Assembly (NCBI RefSeq): GCF_001544535.1
Contig: NZ_FCON02000024.1
Location: forward strand, 1 to 64,000
DNA: 64,000 bases
From: Caballeronia choica
Lineage (GTDB): Bacteria > Pseudomonadota > Gammaproteobacteria > Burkholderiales > Burkholderiaceae
Reading direction: 5' to 3'
This document shows, in pieces, positions 1 to 8,063 of the stretch. The notes under the pieces are model-generated. The model had not been told where the DNA came from. It made no database searches and saw only the letters and a list, made by a program, of their open reading frames with translations. Positions within the stretch are counted from its first letter, which is position 1. Every line of letters begins with the position of its first letter. Made by a program: the position numbers and the translations under genes.

Positions 1-93
1 AGCGGCAAGGGGTGTTCTTCGAGGGCCGTCTTCGGGCGGTGGACAACCCGCATTGCCGCTACCGTTATTTACTTTCGTTTCCGATATTTGCAG

Positions 94-120
94 GCTCGCC
101 AGAAGATTGGCGGGCTTTTT
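94..120 (+). terminator. Rho-independent terminator
   Basis: An 8-bp stem (GCTCGCCA paired with TGGCGGGC, one G-T wobble) closes a 6-nt loop and is followed by five Ts. It points rightward and would end a transcript entering from the left edge. The 93 bases before it carry no gene I can identify, although a short open frame runs in from the edge. Confidence 0.75.
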
Positions 121-294
121 GCGTTTCTGGTGGTCGACGAAGGTGACGCCTGATGTTTGTCGCGGATTGCCGCGTCGAAAGGGTTGCGAGTTCATGAGCA
201 GGTGAGCCGGGTCGTCGCGTAGAATGGATTTCGGCGCGATTGGCCTTGTCGGCGTCAGCCGTCCGATATGAAGCCGTTTTAGCGGGGAGCTGCC

Positions 295-741
295 ATGAAT
301 ACCAAGCAAGGTAAAAAGGGACATCTAGAGGCTGCCGCATCGCACCACGAGCAAGCGGCGCGATTTCACCGGGAGGCATCGCAGTATTACGAGGCGGGCA
401 AGGATCATGACCATGCCGCTCATCAGGCCGTGTTGGCGCACGGCCATGCACTGCATGCCGTCGACGAGGCGAATGTCGCCGCCAAGCATGCAGGCGTTCC
501 GGCGCCGGCGGGGTCCGTTGAAAGTGGCCTGACTGCCGCGCAACATCATGCGGCGGCGTCGGAACTCCATATTCAGGCGGCGCAACATCTGCGGCGCGCG
601 GTAAAGCTATTCGAGGATGACCGCAGCGCAGTCGCTCATGAAACGCAACTGGGTTTTGCTCTTGCCTTACGGGCGCTGGCGCATGGCAACGAAGCGGACA
701 AGCAGCATGTCACATCGCTTCGGGAGAAGGGCGCGTCCTGA
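295..741 (+). CDS. His/Ala-rich hypothetical protein
   Basis: This 148-residue protein of unknown function has about 18 histidines and many alanines spread through long predicted helices. Two stretches share an Ala-Ala-x-x-His-His pattern (residues 13-25 and about 80-100), so it may be an internally duplicated helical hairpin. No signal peptide or membrane segment is visible, so it is probably cytoplasmic. The ATG follows a GGGGAG-type ribosome site. It stands alone between a terminator and a convergent gene. The histidines could bind metal, but that is only a guess from composition. Confidence 0.7.
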   Translation: MNTKQGKKGHLEAAASHHEQAARFHREASQYYEAGKDHDHAAHQAVLAHGHALHAVDEANVAAKHAGVPAPAGSVESGLTAAQHHAAASELHIQAAQHLRRAVKLFEDDRSAVAHETQLGFALALRALAHGNEADKQHVTSLREKGAS

Positions 742-854
742 TGTGCGTCGATGTGAGCCGCAGTTGACCACGCAAAAGGACAGCACCGTGCGGCGCAAAT
801 GTTGAACCTGCCGCAGCGCAACAACCGCATCTGTATCAGGCTTTAATGCGCCGC

Positions 855-893
855 AAAAAAAACCGCTAACGTGCCTGTAAAGGCCGTTAGCGG
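855..893 (-). terminator. Terminator of the PEP mutase-family gene
   Basis: A perfect 9-bp stem (CCGCTAACG with CGTTAGCGG) is followed on the minus strand by eight Ts (the A run at 855-862). It lies just past the stop codon of the leftward gene ending at 940. Confidence 0.85.
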
Positions 894-939
894 AATGAGA
901 AAACGCAACGCGATATATGCACGGCCTGCCCGGTCGACG

Positions 940-1764
940 TCAACCGTTTTCCCGGAAGAGGCCGTTGAGTTGTGCGCCGGATGCCGCGTCGGCAAAGCCA
1001 TCGAAGCGTCCGTCTGTCAGCGCTTCAGCGGCGCGCATGAAGCCGCCCCACGCGGCGCGGGCCAGCGCTCCGCCCACGCTGATGCGTCGCACGCCGAGCG
1101 CGGCCACGTCCTGCAGTGTGAGATCGGAGGTCGAGCCGATCAGCAGATTCACGGGCTTCGGCGCCACTGCGGCCACGACTGCTTCAATCTGTTCGCGCGT
1201 TCCGATACCCGGTGCGTAGAGGCAATCGGCGCCGGCTGCGGCGTACGCCTTCAGACGCGCGATCGTGTCGTCGAGATCCTGCACGCCGGCGAAGAAGTTC
1301 TCAGCGCGCCCGATCAGCAGCGTGTCGCCGCCTGCGTCGTCGATGGCGCGGCGTGCTGCCTTCATCCGTTCCACGGCGACGTCGACGGGGAAGATCGGGT
1401 GATTGGCATCGCCGGTCGAATCTTCGATTGAGAGTCCGGCGACGCCAGTATCCACTGCGAGCTTGACGCTTTCCGCCACACCGTCGGCATCGGCCCCGAA
1501 GCCGTTTTCGAAGTCCGCGTTGACGGGCAGGTCCGTTGCTTCGACGATCGTGCGCAGATGCGCGAGGATCGCTGCGCGGGGCACTGTATTGTCGGCGTGT
1601 CCGATGGACCAGGCGAATCCGGAACTGGTCGTGGCGAGTGCCTTGAAGCCGATACTTTGCAGATAACGCGCGCTGCCGATATCCCACGGGTTGGGGAGAA
1701 TGAAGCATCCGGAAGCGTGCAGCTCACGAAAAGCGGCACGCTTTTCGGCGATGGTGCGGGACAT
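940..1764 (-). CDS. Isocitrate lyase/PEP mutase family protein
   Basis: This 274-residue TIM-barrel enzyme belongs to the PEP mutase/isocitrate lyase superfamily, whose members make or break C-C or P-C bonds of oxo-acids using Mg2+. The N-terminal region reads ILPNPWDIGSAR, followed by the NADFENGFG segment that supplies acidic metal ligands and the IEDSTG strand, all typical of this family. The KKCG-type catalytic loop of true isocitrate lyase is not seen, so the substrate is unknown; 2-methylisocitrate lyase-like, oxaloacetate hydrolase-like or carboxy-PEP mutase-like activities are possible. The ATG at 1764 has AGGAGA six bases upstream, which rules out the longer in-frame extension to 2046. 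It is divergent from the acetoin operon. Confidence 0.85.
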   Translation of the reverse strand: MSRTIAEKRAAFRELHASGCFILPNPWDIGSARYLQSIGFKALATTSSGFAWSIGHADNTVPRAAILAHLRTIVEATDLPVNADFENGFGADADGVAESVKLAVDTGVAGLSIEDSTGDANHPIFPVDVAVERMKAARRAIDDAGGDTLLIGRAENFFAGVQDLDDTIARLKAYAAAGADCLYAPGIGTREQIEAVVAAVAPKPVNLLIGSTSDLTLQDVAALGVRRISVGGALARAAWGGFMRAAEALTDGRFDGFADAASGAQLNGLFRENG

Positions 1765-1920
1765 GGCGAGTCTCCTGAAAGGGGGTTTAAAGCTACCCGT
1801 GCTGTTATACGACTTCAGCGTCGACGACGGGAAGGTTCGTGTCGATATGAACGCATTATTCACGAAGTACGTGAGCGTCTGCATTCCGATACACCTGCAC
1901 TCCACCGTGACAACTGCCGC

Positions 1921-1936
1921 TGTGACACCTGTCACA
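1921..1936. promoter_or_regulatory. Palindrome, candidate activator site for the aco operon
   Basis: TGTGACA and TGTCACA form a perfect 7-2-7 inverted repeat about 100 bp upstream of the GG of the sigma-54-type promoter at 2030. That is the usual distance for an enhancer-binding protein such as AcoR. The site also lies about 160 bp upstream of the divergent gene starting at 1764. Binding is inferred from position and symmetry only. Confidence 0.5.
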
Positions 1937-2029
1937 CGAGACGTCCAGCGGCGCCGCCGAACGCGGCATTTCAAGCCCGTTCCTCCGGGTAATCCCGCGA
2001 CAATAAGGCCTCGCGCGGGCCGTTCAAAT

Positions 2030-2045
2030 TGGCATAGCCCTTGCA
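2030..2045 (+). promoter_or_regulatory. Sigma-54 (-24/-12) promoter of the aco operon
   Basis: TGGCATAGCCCTTGCA matches the sigma-54 consensus with the invariant GG and GC exactly ten bases apart. Transcription would begin near 2056 and leave a leader of about 375 nt before acoX. Acetoin operons of Ralstonia and Pseudomonas are known to use sigma-54 with AcoR, which supports the assignment. No AcoR gene is in this window. Confidence 0.75.
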
Positions 2046-2263
2046 CTAGGCTAGTCGCTGGCGCTATCGAGCTAACGAGCTAACGGGTGAGCGCGTAGCG
2101 CGAAGCCGGATGAATGACTGCTGATCCACTCCCAAAAGCGGCGCGATGCCCGCGCCTCTTCTACATGCCAACAACGATGAAACCTCGCTAACGACACTCC
2201 CCCGGTTGGACCACTCCGAGTGAGCGGCCTGGAGGCACATGGCAAGGATTGGCGGTGGGAAGC

Positions 2264-2330
2264 TGCTTTCTTTGCTTACTTTCTTTGCAGCAGCAAAGAA
2301 AGTGAGTCCCGCCCCGGACAGGGGCAGAGC
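2264..2330. repeat. Hairpin-forming repeat-like element
   Basis: The core is an 11-bp perfect inverted repeat (ACTTTCTTTGC with GCAAAGAAAGT, 4-nt loop, 2278-2303), preceded by CTTTCTTTGCTTAC and followed by a GCCCC/GGGGC hairpin at 2311-2325. I recall near-identical sequences as recurrent intergenic elements in Burkholderia genomes, but this could not be checked. It lies inside the predicted untranslated leader of acoX. Confidence 0.5.
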
Positions 2331-2432
2331 AAATAGACCAAAAACAAAACAAGTTCCATAGAAGCGCAACAAAAATCAAACGGCGCAAACACACCACAAC
2401 CCAAGCGCCAGCGACAACCAAAGGAGATATGA

Positions 2433-3503
2433 ATGCGCAACCCAGCGCCGCTGCGACCGCCGTCGCCGCTCATCGGCATCATCGCGAACCCGATTTCCGC
2501 CCGCGACATCCGCCGCGTGATCGCGAACGCAAGCAGCCTGCAACTCGCCGATCGCGTGAACATCGTGCTGCGGCTATTGTCGGCGCTCGCGTCATGCGGA
2601 ATCGATCGCGTGCTGATGATGCCCGACCGCGAAGGGCTCAAGGTGATGCTGGAGCGCCACCTGTCGCGGCGCCAGGGACCCGACGCGACCCTCGCCGCGG
2701 TCGACTATCTCGACATGCCGGTCACCGCGCGCGTCGACGACACCTTCCGTGCCGCGCAAATGATGCGCGAGGCGGGCGTCGCGGCGATCATCGTGCTCGG
2801 CGGCGACGGCACCCATCGCGCGGTGGTGCGCGAGTGCGGCGCGGTGCCGGTCGCGGGGCTTTCCACCGGCACCAATAACGCGTTCCCCGAGATGCGCGAG
2901 CCGACCATCGCGGGACTCGCGGCCGGGCTCTACGCCGCCGGCCGCATCCCCGCCGCCGACGCGATCCAGCGCAACAAGCGCCTCGACATCGACATCCGCG
3001 ACGCGCACGGCACCGTGCGCAGCGACATCGCGCTCGTCGACGCCGTCATCTCGCACGAGCACTACATCGGCGCGCGAGCGCTCTGGAAGATCGACACGCT
3101 CGCGGCCGTCTACGTGTCGTACGCCGATCCGCAGGCGATCGGGCTCTCGGCCATCGCGGGCCTCCTGGAGCCGGTTGGCCGCCATGAACCGGGCGGCCTC
3201 GCCGTCGAACTCGCCGCGCCCGGCGAGGGCGAGTTCGACCTGTGCGCGCCGATCGCGCCCGGCCTGATGCGCTCGGTGCCGATCGCCGGCTGGCAGCGTC
3301 TTGCCGATGGCGTGCCGCAACGCGTGCGGCAGCGCGCCGGCATCGTCGCGCTCGACGGCGAACGCGAGATGGCCTTCGCCGCCGGCGACACAGTCACCGT
3401 CACCTTGCGCGAGGGCGCCTTCAACAGCATCGACGTCGCCGCGTGCATGCGCTACGCGGCACGTACCGGCCTGATGCGCCAGGTCGTTCAAGCGCAACCC
3501 TGA
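2433..3503 (+). CDS. acoX: AcoX, NAD-kinase-like protein of the acetoin operon
   Basis: This 356-residue protein carries the GGDGTHR motif (about residue 127) of the ATP-NAD kinase/diacylglycerol kinase fold, followed by a STGTNNAFP segment. AcoX is the first gene of acetoin catabolic operons in Ralstonia and relatives; its biochemical role has not been firmly established to my knowledge. AAGGAGA lies just before the ATG. It is followed 40 bp later by acoA in the same direction, and the gene order acoX-acoA-acoB-acoC is the classical one. It should be expressed from the sigma-54-type promoter at 2030. Confidence 0.9.
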   Translation: MRNPAPLRPPSPLIGIIANPISARDIRRVIANASSLQLADRVNIVLRLLSALASCGIDRVLMMPDREGLKVMLERHLSRRQGPDATLAAVDYLDMPVTARVDDTFRAAQMMREAGVAAIIVLGGDGTHRAVVRECGAVPVAGLSTGTNNAFPEMREPTIAGLAAGLYAAGRIPAADAIQRNKRLDIDIRDAHGTVRSDIALVDAVISHEHYIGARALWKIDTLAAVYVSYADPQAIGLSAIAGLLEPVGRHEPGGLAVELAAPGEGEFDLCAPIAPGLMRSVPIAGWQRLADGVPQRVRQRAGIVALDGEREMAFAAGDTVTVTLREGAFNSIDVAACMRYAARTGLMRQVVQAQP

Positions 3504-3543
3504 TCCCCGTTTTTCGCCCACCACCCCAACGAAGGAGACAGAC

Positions 3544-4548
3544 ATGACAGTCCGTTCAACGCAGCAGGACGCCGGCGCGTTGCCGCTCAACAAGGAGGAA
3601 CTGTTGACGGTCTATCGCAAGATGCGCACGATCCGCGATTTCGAGGAGCGCCTGCACGTGGACTTCGGCCGCGGCGACATCCCCGGCTTCGTGCATCTCT
3701 ACGCCGGCGAGGAAGCGGCCGGCGTCGGCATCATGTATCACCTCACCGACGGCGACCGCATCGCGAGCACCCATCGCGGACACGGCCACTGCATCGCGAA
3801 GGGCGTCGATCCGGTCGCGATGATGAAGGAGATCTATGGCAAGAAGGGCGGCTCGTGCAACGGCAAGGGCGGCTCGATGCATATCGCCGATCTTTCCAAA
3901 GGGATGATGGGCGCGAACGGCATCCTCGGCGCGGGCGCGCCGCTCATCTGCGGCGCGGCGCTCGCCGCCAAGTTCCGCGGCAAGGGCGAAGTGGGCATCA
4001 CCTTCGCGGGCGACGGCGCGTCGAACCAGGGCACCTTTCTCGAAAGCCTGAATCTCGCGGCCGTGTGGAACCTGCCCGTGATCTTCGTCATCGAGAACAA
4101 CGGTTATGCGGAATCGACCTCGCGCGAATACGGCACGGCGGTGGACAGCTACGTCGATCGCGCGGCGGGCTTCGGCATCCCGGGCGTGACGGTGGACGGC
4201 ACCGATTTCTTCGCGGTCCACGAAGCGGCGGGCGAAGTGATCCGGCGCGCGCGCGAAGGCGGCGGACCGGCGCTGCTCGAATGCAAGATGATCCGCTTCT
4301 ACGGCCACTTCGAAGGCGATGCGCAGACCTACCGTGCGCCCGGCGAACTCGACGACATCCGTTCGAACAAGGACTGTCTGAAGAAATTCGCGCACACGGT
4401 GACGCAGGCGGACGTGATCTCGCGCGCGGAACTCGATGCGATCGACCGCGACGTCGCCGTGCTGATCGACCGCGCGGTGCAGGAGGCGAAGGACGCCCCG
4501 CAACCGAGCGCCGCCGATCTGCTCACCGACGTGTACGTCAGCTATTGA
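3544..4548 (+). CDS. acoA: Acetoin dehydrogenase E1 component, alpha subunit
   Basis: This 334-residue subunit is the thiamine diphosphate-dependent E1 alpha chain. With AcoB it cleaves acetoin to acetaldehyde and passes an acetyl group to the lipoyl arm of AcoC, giving acetyl-CoA. The ThDP-binding motif runs from GDGASNQG to IENN about 30 residues later, and the THRGHGH segment near residue 80 is typical of the E1 alpha family. The length is normal. GAAGGAGAC precedes the ATG. It sits 33 bp before acoB in the operon. Confidence 0.93.
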   Translation: MTVRSTQQDAGALPLNKEELLTVYRKMRTIRDFEERLHVDFGRGDIPGFVHLYAGEEAAGVGIMYHLTDGDRIASTHRGHGHCIAKGVDPVAMMKEIYGKKGGSCNGKGGSMHIADLSKGMMGANGILGAGAPLICGAALAAKFRGKGEVGITFAGDGASNQGTFLESLNLAAVWNLPVIFVIENNGYAESTSREYGTAVDSYVDRAAGFGIPGVTVDGTDFFAVHEAAGEVIRRAREGGGPALLECKMIRFYGHFEGDAQTYRAPGELDDIRSNKDCLKKFAHTVTQADVISRAELDAIDRDVAVLIDRAVQEAKDAPQPSAADLLTDVYVSY

Positions 4549-4581
4549 ACGCAGGCATTCACCGCAAATCAGGAGACAAAC

Positions 4582-5604
4582 ATGGCCCGTAAATTGAGCA
4601 TGAAGATGGCGATCAACGAAGCACTCGACCAGGAAATGACCCGCGACCCGAGCGTGATCGTGCTCGGGGAGGACATCGTCGGCGGGGCAGGCGCCGATGG
4701 CGAGAAGGACGCATGGGGCGGCGTGCTCGGCGTCACCAAGGGACTCTATGCGAAGCACGGCGACCGGCTGCTCGACACGCCGCTATCGGAATCCGCGTAC
4801 GTCGGCGCGGCGATCGGCGCGGCCGCCTGCGGCATGCGGCCGGTGGCCGAACTGATGTTCATCGACTTCATGGGTGTGTGCTTCGACCAGATCTTCAACC
4901 AAGCCGCCAAGTTCCGCTACATGTTCGGCGGCAAGGCGGAAACGCCCGTCGTGATCCGCGCGATGGTCGGGGCGGGCTTTCGCGCGGCAGCCCAACACAG
5001 CCAGATGCTCACGCCGATCTTCACGCATATTCCCGGCCTCAAGGTCGTGTGCCCGTCGACGCCCTATGACACCAAGGGCCTGCTGATCCAGGCGATCCGC
5101 GACAACGACCCGGTGATTTTCTGCGAGCACAAGAACCTGTACGGCTTCGAAGGCGAAGTGCCGGAGAACTCGTACGCGATTCCGTTCGGCGAGGCGAACA
5201 TCGTGCGCGACGGCAAGGACGTATCGATCGTGACCTACGGCCTGATGGTGCATCGCGCGCTGGAAGCGGCCGCGACGCTCGCGAAGGAAGGCATCGAAGC
5301 GGAGGTGGTGGATCTGCGTTCGCTGTCGCCGCTCGATATCGACACGGTGCTCGAAACGGTCGAGAACACCGGGCGGCTCGTCGTGGTCGATGAAGCCAGT
5401 CCGCGCTGCAACATCGCCACCGACATCTCCGCGCAAGTCTCGCAGCAGGCGTTCGGGGCGCTAAAGGCCGGCATCCAGATGGTCGCGCCGCCGCATACGC
5501 CGGTGCCGTTCTCGCCGATACTGGAGGACCTGTACATTCCGAGCGCCGCGCAGATCGTGGAAGCGGCGCGCAAGACGATGAACGGCAAGGGAGGGGCGCA
5601 CTGA
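4582..5604 (+). CDS. acoB: Acetoin dehydrogenase E1 component, beta subunit
   Basis: This 340-residue subunit is the transketolase-like E1 beta chain that completes the ThDP site with AcoA. The N-terminal GEDIVGGAGADGEKDAWGG stretch and the DTPLSE segment match acetoin-type and pyruvate-type E1 beta proteins, and a C-terminal transketolase domain follows from about residue 200. AGGAGAC lies before the ATG. Its TGA stop overlaps the ATG of acoC (TGATG), which indicates translational coupling. Confidence 0.93.
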   Translation: MARKLSMKMAINEALDQEMTRDPSVIVLGEDIVGGAGADGEKDAWGGVLGVTKGLYAKHGDRLLDTPLSESAYVGAAIGAAACGMRPVAELMFIDFMGVCFDQIFNQAAKFRYMFGGKAETPVVIRAMVGAGFRAAAQHSQMLTPIFTHIPGLKVVCPSTPYDTKGLLIQAIRDNDPVIFCEHKNLYGFEGEVPENSYAIPFGEANIVRDGKDVSIVTYGLMVHRALEAAATLAKEGIEAEVVDLRSLSPLDIDTVLETVENTGRLVVVDEASPRCNIATDISAQVSQQAFGALKAGIQMVAPPHTPVPFSPILEDLYIPSAAQIVEAARKTMNGKGGAH

Positions 5605-6725
5605 TGGCCGAGATCACTCCGATCGTGATGCCCAAGTGGGGCCTGTCGATGAAGGAAGGCACGGTGAACGCGTGGCTGGTCGAGGAGGGCGCGCAGATTA
5701 CCGTCGGCCTGCCGATCCTCGACGTGGAAACCGACAAGATCGCCAACGCGGTCGAGGCGCCCGACGCGGGGACCTTGCGCCGCAAGGTGGCCGCGGCCGG
5801 CGACCTGCTGCCGGTGAAGGCGCTGCTCGGCGTGCTGGCGCCGGCCGAAGTCAGCGACGCCGAGGTCGATGCGTACATCGCGTCGTATGAAACCCCGCCC
5901 GACGATGCCGGGGGCGATGACGAAGGCGCCGCGGCGTATCACTTCGTCGAGGTCGACGGCATCCGCGTGCGGTATGCAAGCCGGGGCGAGGGCGACAAGA
6001 CCGTGCTATTCATCCACGGCTTCGGCGGCGATCTCGACAACTGGCTCTTCAACCTCGACCCCATCGCGGAGCGCAACAAGGTGGTCGCGCTCGACCTGCC
6101 GGCGCACGGCCAGTCGACGCCGAAGCTGCCCGGCACGACGCTGAAGGATCTCGCGCAGTTCGTGCTGCGTTTCATGGACGCACTCGACATCGGCGAGGCG
6201 CATCTGGTCGGCCATTCGATGGGCGGCGGCGTGGCGGCGCAGATGGCCGTCGATGCGCCGGCGCGCGTGCTGTCGGTGGCGTTGATCTCGCCGGCCGGGC
6301 TGGGAAGCGAAGTCAACAACGGCTATACGGAAGGCTTCGTCAATGCGCAGTCGCGGCGCGATCTCAAGCCGGTGGTGGAACTGCTGTTCGCGGACCCGGG
6401 GCTCGTCAGCCGCCAGATGCTCGACGACCTGCTCAAGTACAAGCGGCTCGACGGCGTGAGCGAAGCGCTCACGGCACTCGGCGGCAGCTTGTTCGCGGGC
6501 GGCAAGCAGAGTGAACTGCCCGGCGACAAGCTGGGCGAAACGGGCAAGCCGGTGCTGGTGGTGTGGGGCGCGCAGGATCGCATCATTCCCGCCGCGCATG
6601 CCGCGAACGCGCCGGCGGGTGCGACCGTCAAGGTCTTCGACAATGCCGGCCACATGAGTCAGATGGAAAAGGCCAACGACGTCAACGCGCTGCTCAAGCA
6701 GCATCTGGCGGGCAAGGCGGACTGA
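5604..6725 (+). CDS. acoC: Acetoin dehydrogenase E2 component (lipoyl domain plus alpha/beta hydrolase fold)
   Basis: This 373-residue protein has an N-terminal lipoyl domain (about residues 1-80; modified lysine in VETDKIAN) joined by an acidic linker to an alpha/beta-hydrolase domain from about residue 112. That domain has the HGFGG oxyanion motif and GHSMGGG nucleophile elbow. Known AcoC proteins of this short type carry this hydrolase-like domain in place of the usual E2 acyltransferase domain. No E3 (dihydrolipoamide dehydrogenase) gene follows, so E3 must come from elsewhere. Confidence 0.92.
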   Translation: MAEITPIVMPKWGLSMKEGTVNAWLVEEGAQITVGLPILDVETDKIANAVEAPDAGTLRRKVAAAGDLLPVKALLGVLAPAEVSDAEVDAYIASYETPPDDAGGDDEGAAAYHFVEVDGIRVRYASRGEGDKTVLFIHGFGGDLDNWLFNLDPIAERNKVVALDLPAHGQSTPKLPGTTLKDLAQFVLRFMDALDIGEAHLVGHSMGGGVAAQMAVDAPARVLSVALISPAGLGSEVNNGYTEGFVNAQSRRDLKPVVELLFADPGLVSRQMLDDLLKYKRLDGVSEALTALGGSLFAGGKQSELPGDKLGETGKPVLVVWGAQDRIIPAAHAANAPAGATVKVFDNAGHMSQMEKANDVNALLKQHLAGKAD

Positions 6726-6741
6726 TCCCGCTGTCGTCGTC

Positions 6742-6781
6742 GCGATGGAGCGGACATGGCGCGCGCCATGTCCGCCATCGC
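6742..6781 (+). other. Strong intercistronic hairpin after acoC
   Basis: A 24-bp perfect palindrome (CGGACATGGCGC and its complement, 6751-6774) is extended by GCGATGG/CCATCGC across a 2-nt bulge. No T tract follows, so it is more likely an mRNA 3'-end stabiliser or partial terminator than an intrinsic terminator. It separates acoC from the AhpD-like gene. Confidence 0.6.
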
Positions 6782-6818
6782 ATGACTTATCACTTACCTT
6801 CGAATGAATCCACCCGAT

Positions 6819-7172
6819 ATGAGCACAGAAGCCACGATCGATCTCAAGAGCCGCCTTACCCGCATCAACCAGCAGTTCGCCGCGTTGGGGCAGGCACAGC
6901 CCGCCGTCATGGGCGGCTTTCAGTCCGTGATGAAGGCGGCCACTCAGGAAGGCAGCGTGCCTGCCGCATTCAGGGAACTCGTCGCGGTGGCGCTCGCCGT
7001 GCACAAAGGCTGCGACGACTGCGTTCTGTTCCACACGTCGCAGGCGTTGCGCCATCAGGCGACACGCGCTCAATTCGCCGACGTGCTGGCCGTCAACGTC
7101 GAAATGGGCGGTGGTCCGGGTGCGATGTACGCGTCGAAGGCGCTCGCCTATTTCGATGCGCTGAGCCAATAG
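6819..7172 (+). CDS. AhpD-like/carboxymuconolactone decarboxylase family protein
   Basis: This protein of about 117 residues has the AhpD core pattern: a glutamate in FRELVAVALAV, then CDDC and a histidine (HKGCDDCVLFHT). In AhpD this is a thiol-disulfide/peroxidase-linked site. It is the typical length for a single-domain member. Neither this ATG nor the in-frame ATG at 6804 has a strong ribosome site. Its place behind acoC suggests co-transcription, perhaps dampened by the hairpin at 6742; the role in acetoin use is unknown. Confidence 0.8.
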   Translation: MSTEATIDLKSRLTRINQQFAALGQAQPAVMGGFQSVMKAATQEGSVPAAFRELVAVALAVHKGCDDCVLFHTSQALRHQATRAQFADVLAVNVEMGGGPGAMYASKALAYFDALSQ

Positions 7173-7184
7173 ACGTATCGCCGC

Positions 7185-7298
7185 ATCTTGCGGCGGCGAC
7201 GTCTGGAAATCGTGGGCCGCATGGCGCTGTTCTTCGCGACCATGGATAACGTGACCGGGCAATCGGTCAATGTCAATGGCGGGTTCACGTGTCATTGA
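7185..7298 (+). pseudogene. C-terminal remnant of a short-chain dehydrogenase
   Basis: Reading codons back from the TGA at 7296 gives EIVGRMALFFAT, then VTGQSVNVNGGF. This is the characteristic tail of SDR enzymes (the VTGQ-xx-NVDGG end). The catalytic Tyr-x-x-x-Lys and the Rossmann domain are missing, so only about 38 codons survive. Acetoin operons often sit beside an acetoin or butanediol dehydrogenase of the SDR type, so this may be its relic. Confidence 0.6.
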
Positions 7299-7345
7299 CG
7301 AGGGCCGTGCCCTTGTCGCTGCAAGTTCATGCGTTAGCGGTGTCG

Positions 7346-7372
7346 CAGGGGCCGGCACGAGTCCGGCCCCTG
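7346..7372. terminator. GC-rich hairpin, possible terminator
   Basis: A perfect 10-bp stem (CAGGGGCCGG with CCGGCCCCTG) encloses a 7-nt loop. The downstream CATCACTTT is only weakly T-rich. It lies where rightward aco transcription and the leftward gene at 7434 would meet. Confidence 0.5.
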
Positions 7373-7433
7373 CATCACTTTGCGTATTGGTGCGGACAGC
7401 GCCGCCATACGCGATCGGTACCACGACGGAACT

Positions 7434-7697
7434 TCACCGGCGAGAAGAACGAGTTCGCCCCGGACTCGTCGAGCAACGCAGCAATCGCTGCCGCGAATTC
7501 CTCCTTGGCTCACGAGGGTAGCAAGCCGCCGACGCGACTGATGGGCATGCAGGCATGAAGGCCGCCTTGCTGATCCACGGTAGAGACCCGGACGGTGGCT
7601 CCGCCTCGGGCTCGATCTCCTTGATGCGATACGCCAGTCGGGCGTACACACAGATCACAAAACAGAGCACACCGAAGGCAATCAGGAATTTATCCAC
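7434..7697 (-). CDS. Small membrane protein, unknown
   Basis: This candidate of 87 residues starts at GTG with a good AAGGAG ribosome site seven bases before it. Residues 4-20 form a clear membrane helix (LIAFGVLCFVICVYARL), followed by RIKEIEPEAEPP. The C-terminal half is Arg/Ser-rich and unremarkable, so the true product may be shorter or the 3' part decayed. No family recognised. Confidence 0.45.
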   Translation of the reverse strand: MDKFLIAFGVLCFVICVYARLAYRIKEIEPEAEPPSGSLPWISKAAFMPACPSVASAACYPREPRRNSRQRLLRCSTSPGRTRSSRR

Positions 7698-8063
7698 GAT
7701 TGCTCCTTTTCTCTGGCAGGTCGGCCGTCTCGCAGTTCAGCCGTCGCGCTTGCGCGAAAGAGGTGTCAGACGATTTCAATTGAACTCCTGCATATGAGGT
7801 TGAGTTCGAACTGCCCGTATCGATGGCCCCGTGCATGAGAGCACTTTCAGTACGCACCCTGCTGGACCGGCTGACGAATCTTCGGCGCTGCTGCTCGCTT
7901 CACCGGCTTGGGGGGTGGCCGGTCAACCAAGGCTACGGCACCATCTTAATGTCGACAACCAGTACATTCAAATAATTGTCATGGATACACTCTGCGATGC
8001 GCTTTTTTCCGATGGAGTAGCGAGTGGTCAAGGCCGCCAGGGACGGGGCTGCAGCGCCTGAAG
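7698..8063. other. Intergenic region without a recognisable gene
   Basis: No supported coding region or RNA gene was seen. Short open frames here lack ribosome sites and codon bias. It must contain the promoter of the leftward gene that starts at 7697. Confidence 0.5.

Noticed and set aside
3556-4758. 400-codon minus-strand frame opposite acoA
   Set aside because: Shadow of acoA; no recognisable domain and no ribosome site.
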